In this document: positions 32,083 to 34,393 of the stretch, one piece after another
How the letters are laid out: each line of letters starts with the position of its first letter
How positions within the stretch are numbered: the first letter of the stretch is position 1
Source of the DNA: Bradyrhizobium centrolobii
GTDB taxonomy: Bacteria > Pseudomonadota > Alphaproteobacteria > Rhizobiales > Xanthobacteraceae
Reading direction: 5' to 3'
NCBI RefSeq assembly: GCF_001641635.1
Contig: NZ_LUUB01000043.1
Span: 34,403-68,795 of the forward strand
DNA: 34,393 bases
The notes under the pieces: model-generated
What the model was told of the DNA's origin: nothing
What the model saw: only the letters and a program-made list of their open reading frames with translations
The model's database searches: none
Program-made: the position numbers and the translations under genes

Positions 32083-34393
32083 CTAGGCCGCCGCCCGGCT
32101 CAGCTCGGCGGCGCCGGCGGCGCCCGCGGTCTGCTCCTTCAGCGCCGCGATCAGCCCGGGACGGTCGAACTTGGCGACATAGTCGTGGAAGCCGGCCTGC
32201 CGGCCGCGCTCGATCGCCGCCGGCGAGACCAGCGCCGAGAGGCCGATGATCGGCGTTCCCGCCAGGTTGTGGTCCGCGCGCAGCGCCTCGGCGAACTCGA
32301 ACCCGTTCATGTCGGGCATCTCGATGTCGGTCAGCACCACGTCGAAGTTCTGGCCCGCGCGCAGCGTCGCCAGCGCCTCCTGCGCGCCGCCCGCGGTGCG
32401 CACCCGGTAGCCGGCCGCCTTCAGCACCGGCGCCAGCATGTTGCGGAAGAAGGCGCTGTCGTCGACCAGCAGCACCGACTGCGCGTGCATCGACGGCTTC
32501 ATCTCCTTGCGGGTGAACCAGTCGGCGAACGCCATCGGCAGGAAGTGGCCGACGTCGATCACCTCGGTGGCCTGGCCCTTGATCACGGCCGAGCCGAGAA
32601 TGCCGCTAGCCGTGCCGCCGACCTCGATGTTGAGCCGTTCCTCGACGATGTCGATGATCTCGTCGACGACGAGGCCCATCGAGCGGCCGTCATCGGCGAA
32701 CACCAGGATCGGCTGGGCGCCCTGGGACGCGATGGTGACGCCCTCCATGGCGACCAGCGGCATCAGCTGCTCGCGGTACTGCACCATGTAGCGGCCGTTA
32801 CTGAACTCGATCTTGTCGGCGGGCAGCTCCTCGAGGCGGGTGACGAGGCCGAGCGGCACCGCCTTGGGCTGGCTCGAGCCGGCGCGGAACACCAAGAGCG
32901 AGGTGGTCTGCTCGCCGCTTCCGATGTGATGGGCGGCGGCCTCATCGGCCAGGTCGTGGGCCGAGGCGCCGGCGGCGCCGAGCGCCTTCGCAATGCCGTT
33001 GGGGTCGATGATCATGATCACCGCGCCATCGCCGAGGATGGTGTTGCCGGAGAACATGTCGATGTGGCGCAGCTTGGTCGACATCGGCTTGACCACGATC
33101 TCTTCGGTGTGGAACACGCCGTCGACGACGATGCCGAAGGTCTGGCTGCCGACCTGGGTCACCACGATAAAGCCGTTCTCGGGATCGCTAGCGGCGCCAT
33201 CGTCGATCTTGAGCAGCTTCTTGAGGTGGATCAGCGGCAACAGCTTGTTGCGCAGGCGCAAGACCGCGGTGTCCTTGATGCGCTCGATGCGGTGCTCGGA
33301 GTTGGCGCGGGCCCGCACCAGCTCGACCACCGAGAGCTGCGGGATGGCAAAGCGGTCGCCGGCGGCCTCGACGATCAGCGCCGAGACGATCGCCAAGGTC
33401 AGCGGGATCTTGATGGTGACGGAGGAGCCTTCGCCGGCGACGCTCTTGATGTCGATGGTGCCGCCGATCTGGTCGATATTGGTGCGCACCACGTCCATGC
33501 CGACGCCGCGGCCGGAGACCGAGGTGATGGCGGCGGCGGTGGAGAAGCCCGGCGCGAAGATGAACTTGTGGATCTGCGCCTCGCTCATCTTCTCGAGCTC
33601 GGCCTCGGTGACGAGGCCGCTCGAGAGCGCCTTGGCCTTGATCTTCTCGGTGTTGAGGCCTCTTCCGTTGTCGGCGATGCAGATGATGATGTGGCCGCCC
33701 TCGTGATAGGCGGACAGCCGAATCGTGCCCTGCTCGCCCTTGCCGCTCGCCAGCCGCTCGGCCGGGGTCTCCAGGCCATGGTCGGCGGAGTTGCGCACCA
33801 TGTGGGTGAGCGGATCCTTGATCAGGTCGAGCACCTGGCGGTCGAGCTCGGTGTCGGCGCCGTGCATCTCGAGCTCGATCTGCTTGCCGAGTTCGCTCGA
33901 CAGGTCGCGCACGATGCGCGGCAGCTTCTGCCAGGCATTGCCGATCGGCTGCATCCGCGTCTTCATGACGCCCTCCTGCAGCTCGGCGGTGACGTTGGAG
34001 AGGCGCTGCAACGGCACCTTGAACTCGGTGTCCTCGTTGCGGCGGGAGATCTCCAGGAGCTGGTTGCGGGTCAGGACCAGCTCGGAGACCATGGTCATCA
34101 AATGCTCCAGCGTATCCACGTTGACGCGGATCGACTGGTTGGCGATGCGGTCGCCGTCGGCGGCGGTCTCGTCGGCCATCGACCTCTTGGGCGCGGCCTT
34201 CTCCCGGGCGGCGGGTTTGGCGGCGTCCTTGACGGGCGCCGCGGCGGCCGGCGCCGGCGCGGCCCTGGCGACCGGCGTCGGCACCTCGATCGCGGTCTCG
34301 CGGAAGGCGCGCTCGAGTTCGTCCAGCGACACCTCGCCCGGGCGCAGCGGGCGCTCCAGGGTCTGCGCGACCAGCGCGCCCGTGGTCAGCTGC
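32083..34393 (-). CDS. cheA: CheA histidine kinase with extra CheW domain and C-terminal receiver (5' end outside window)
   Basis: The gene runs off the window end. The frame is open through 34393 (QLTTGALVAQTLERPLRPGE upstream of the internal GTG at 34332), so that GTG is not the start and the P1 phospho-His domain lies beyond. Visible in order: an Ala/Pro linker; P3 dimerisation helices (IRVNVDTLEHLMTMVSELVLTRN); the P4 ATPase with HMVRNSADHGLE, IADNGRGLNTEKI and GRGVGMDVV; the P5 CheW-like domain (GDRFAIPQLSVVELVRAR); a second CheW-like domain (PKAVPLGLVTRLEELP ... ILGSAVIKGQATEVIDV); and a receiver (VLLVDDSAFFRNM, LTDIEMPDMNGFEF, VAKFDRPG). The receiver makes this a CheA-CheY hybrid, probably allowing an internal phosphate sink. 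It is the first gene of the cluster as seen here. Confidence 0.95.
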   Translation of the reverse strand, partial: QLTTGALVAQTLERPLRPGEVSLDELERAFRETAIEVPTPVARAAPAPAAAAPVKDAAKPAAREKAAPKRSMADETAADGDRIANQSIRVNVDTLEHLMTMVSELVLTRNQLLEISRRNEDTEFKVPLQRLSNVTAELQEGVMKTRMQPIGNAWQKLPRIVRDLSSELGKQIELEMHGADTELDRQVLDLIKDPLTHMVRNSADHGLETPAERLASGKGEQGTIRLSAYHEGGHIIICIADNGRGLNTEKIKAKALSSGLVTEAELEKMSEAQIHKFIFAPGFSTAAAITSVSGRGVGMDVVRTNIDQIGGTIDIKSVAGEGSSVTIKIPLTLAIVSALIVEAAGDRFAIPQLSVVELVRARANSEHRIERIKDTAVLRLRNKLLPLIHLKKLLKIDDGAASDPENGFIVVTQVGSQTFGIVVDGVFHTEEIVVKPMSTKLRHIDMFSGNTILGDGAVIMIIDPNGIAKALGAAGASAHDLADEAAAHHIGSGEQTTSLLVFRAGSSQPKAVPLGLVTRLEELPADKIEFSNGRYMVQYREQLMPLVAMEGVTIASQGAQPILVFADDGRSMGLVVDEIIDIVEERLNIEVGGTASGILGSAVIKGQATEVIDVGHFLPMAFADWFTRKEMKPSMHAQSVLLVDDSAFFRNMLAPVLKAAGYRVRTAGGAQEALATLRAGQNFDVVLTDIEMPDMNGFEFAEALRADHNLAGTPIIGLSALVSPAAIERGRQAGFHDYVAKFDRPGLIAALKEQTAGAAGAAELSRAAA

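Noticed and set aside
34330..34332. GTG at 34332 as the cheA start
   Set aside because: The frame continues open upstream to the window edge with CheA-like sequence, so the true start is outside.

Overview
The window is high-GC DNA, most likely from an alphaproteobacterium of the Bradyrhizobium / Nitrobacteraceae group. Three things suggest this: codon use strongly biased to G/C in third position, the protein set (TauABC-type transport, FCD GntR regulator, FixJ-type regulator, PAS-rich hybrid kinases, a CheA with a C-terminal receiver), and several families of short palindromic intergenic repeats that I recognise as typical of that group. No rRNA, tRNA, CRISPR array, transposase or phage gene was found. 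The assignment is an inference from content, not a database result.

Layout. Positions 1-3790 hold the start of a minus-strand membrane-anchored protein, a secreted protein whose C-terminus runs into a repeat, and a large Cache-PAS-GGDEF-EAL cyclic-di-GMP protein. Positions 3791-7000 are a gene-poor accessory stretch with small hypothetical proteins, including a 40-residue membrane protein at 6160-6282. Positions 7019-9238 hold a secreted beta-propeller lactonase-like protein and an orphan efflux-adaptor protein. Positions 9556-13529 hold a caspase-fold protein lacking both catalytic residues, an alpha/alpha-toroid protein with a terpene-cyclase-like DxDTT motif, and an SNase-fold protein lacking the catalytic glutamate. 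Positions 13717-17658 hold a serine-glyoxylate-type aminotransferase, oligopeptidase B and a lower-GC DUF7674-like small protein.

Positions 17854-23928 form a catabolic locus. A minus-strand operon runs in the order substrate-binding protein (frameshifted), ATPase, permease, IlvD/Edd-family sugar-acid dehydratase, RraA-like aldolase. It is divergent from an FCD-type GntR regulator, and a perfect 26-bp palindrome lies between the two units. The simplest reading is uptake of an acidic substrate, dehydration to a 2-keto-3-deoxy acid and aldol cleavage, controlled by the regulator.

Positions 24144-34393 are a signalling region. It contains an internally deleted mini-receiver overlapping a Cache-HAMP-3xPAS-HK-REC hybrid kinase, a convergent FixJ/LuxR-type regulator, a small hypothetical protein, and a minus-strand chemotaxis cluster in the order cheA (cut by the window end), cheW, cheY, cheR, PilZ protein, stand-alone receiver. 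No cheB lies between cheY and cheR.

Many gene boundaries carry palindromic repeats. Some are placed with consequences: one forms the altered C-terminus of the 460-1065 gene, one separates the dehydratase from the aldolase inside the operon, and two copies of another abut a TAG stop codon.
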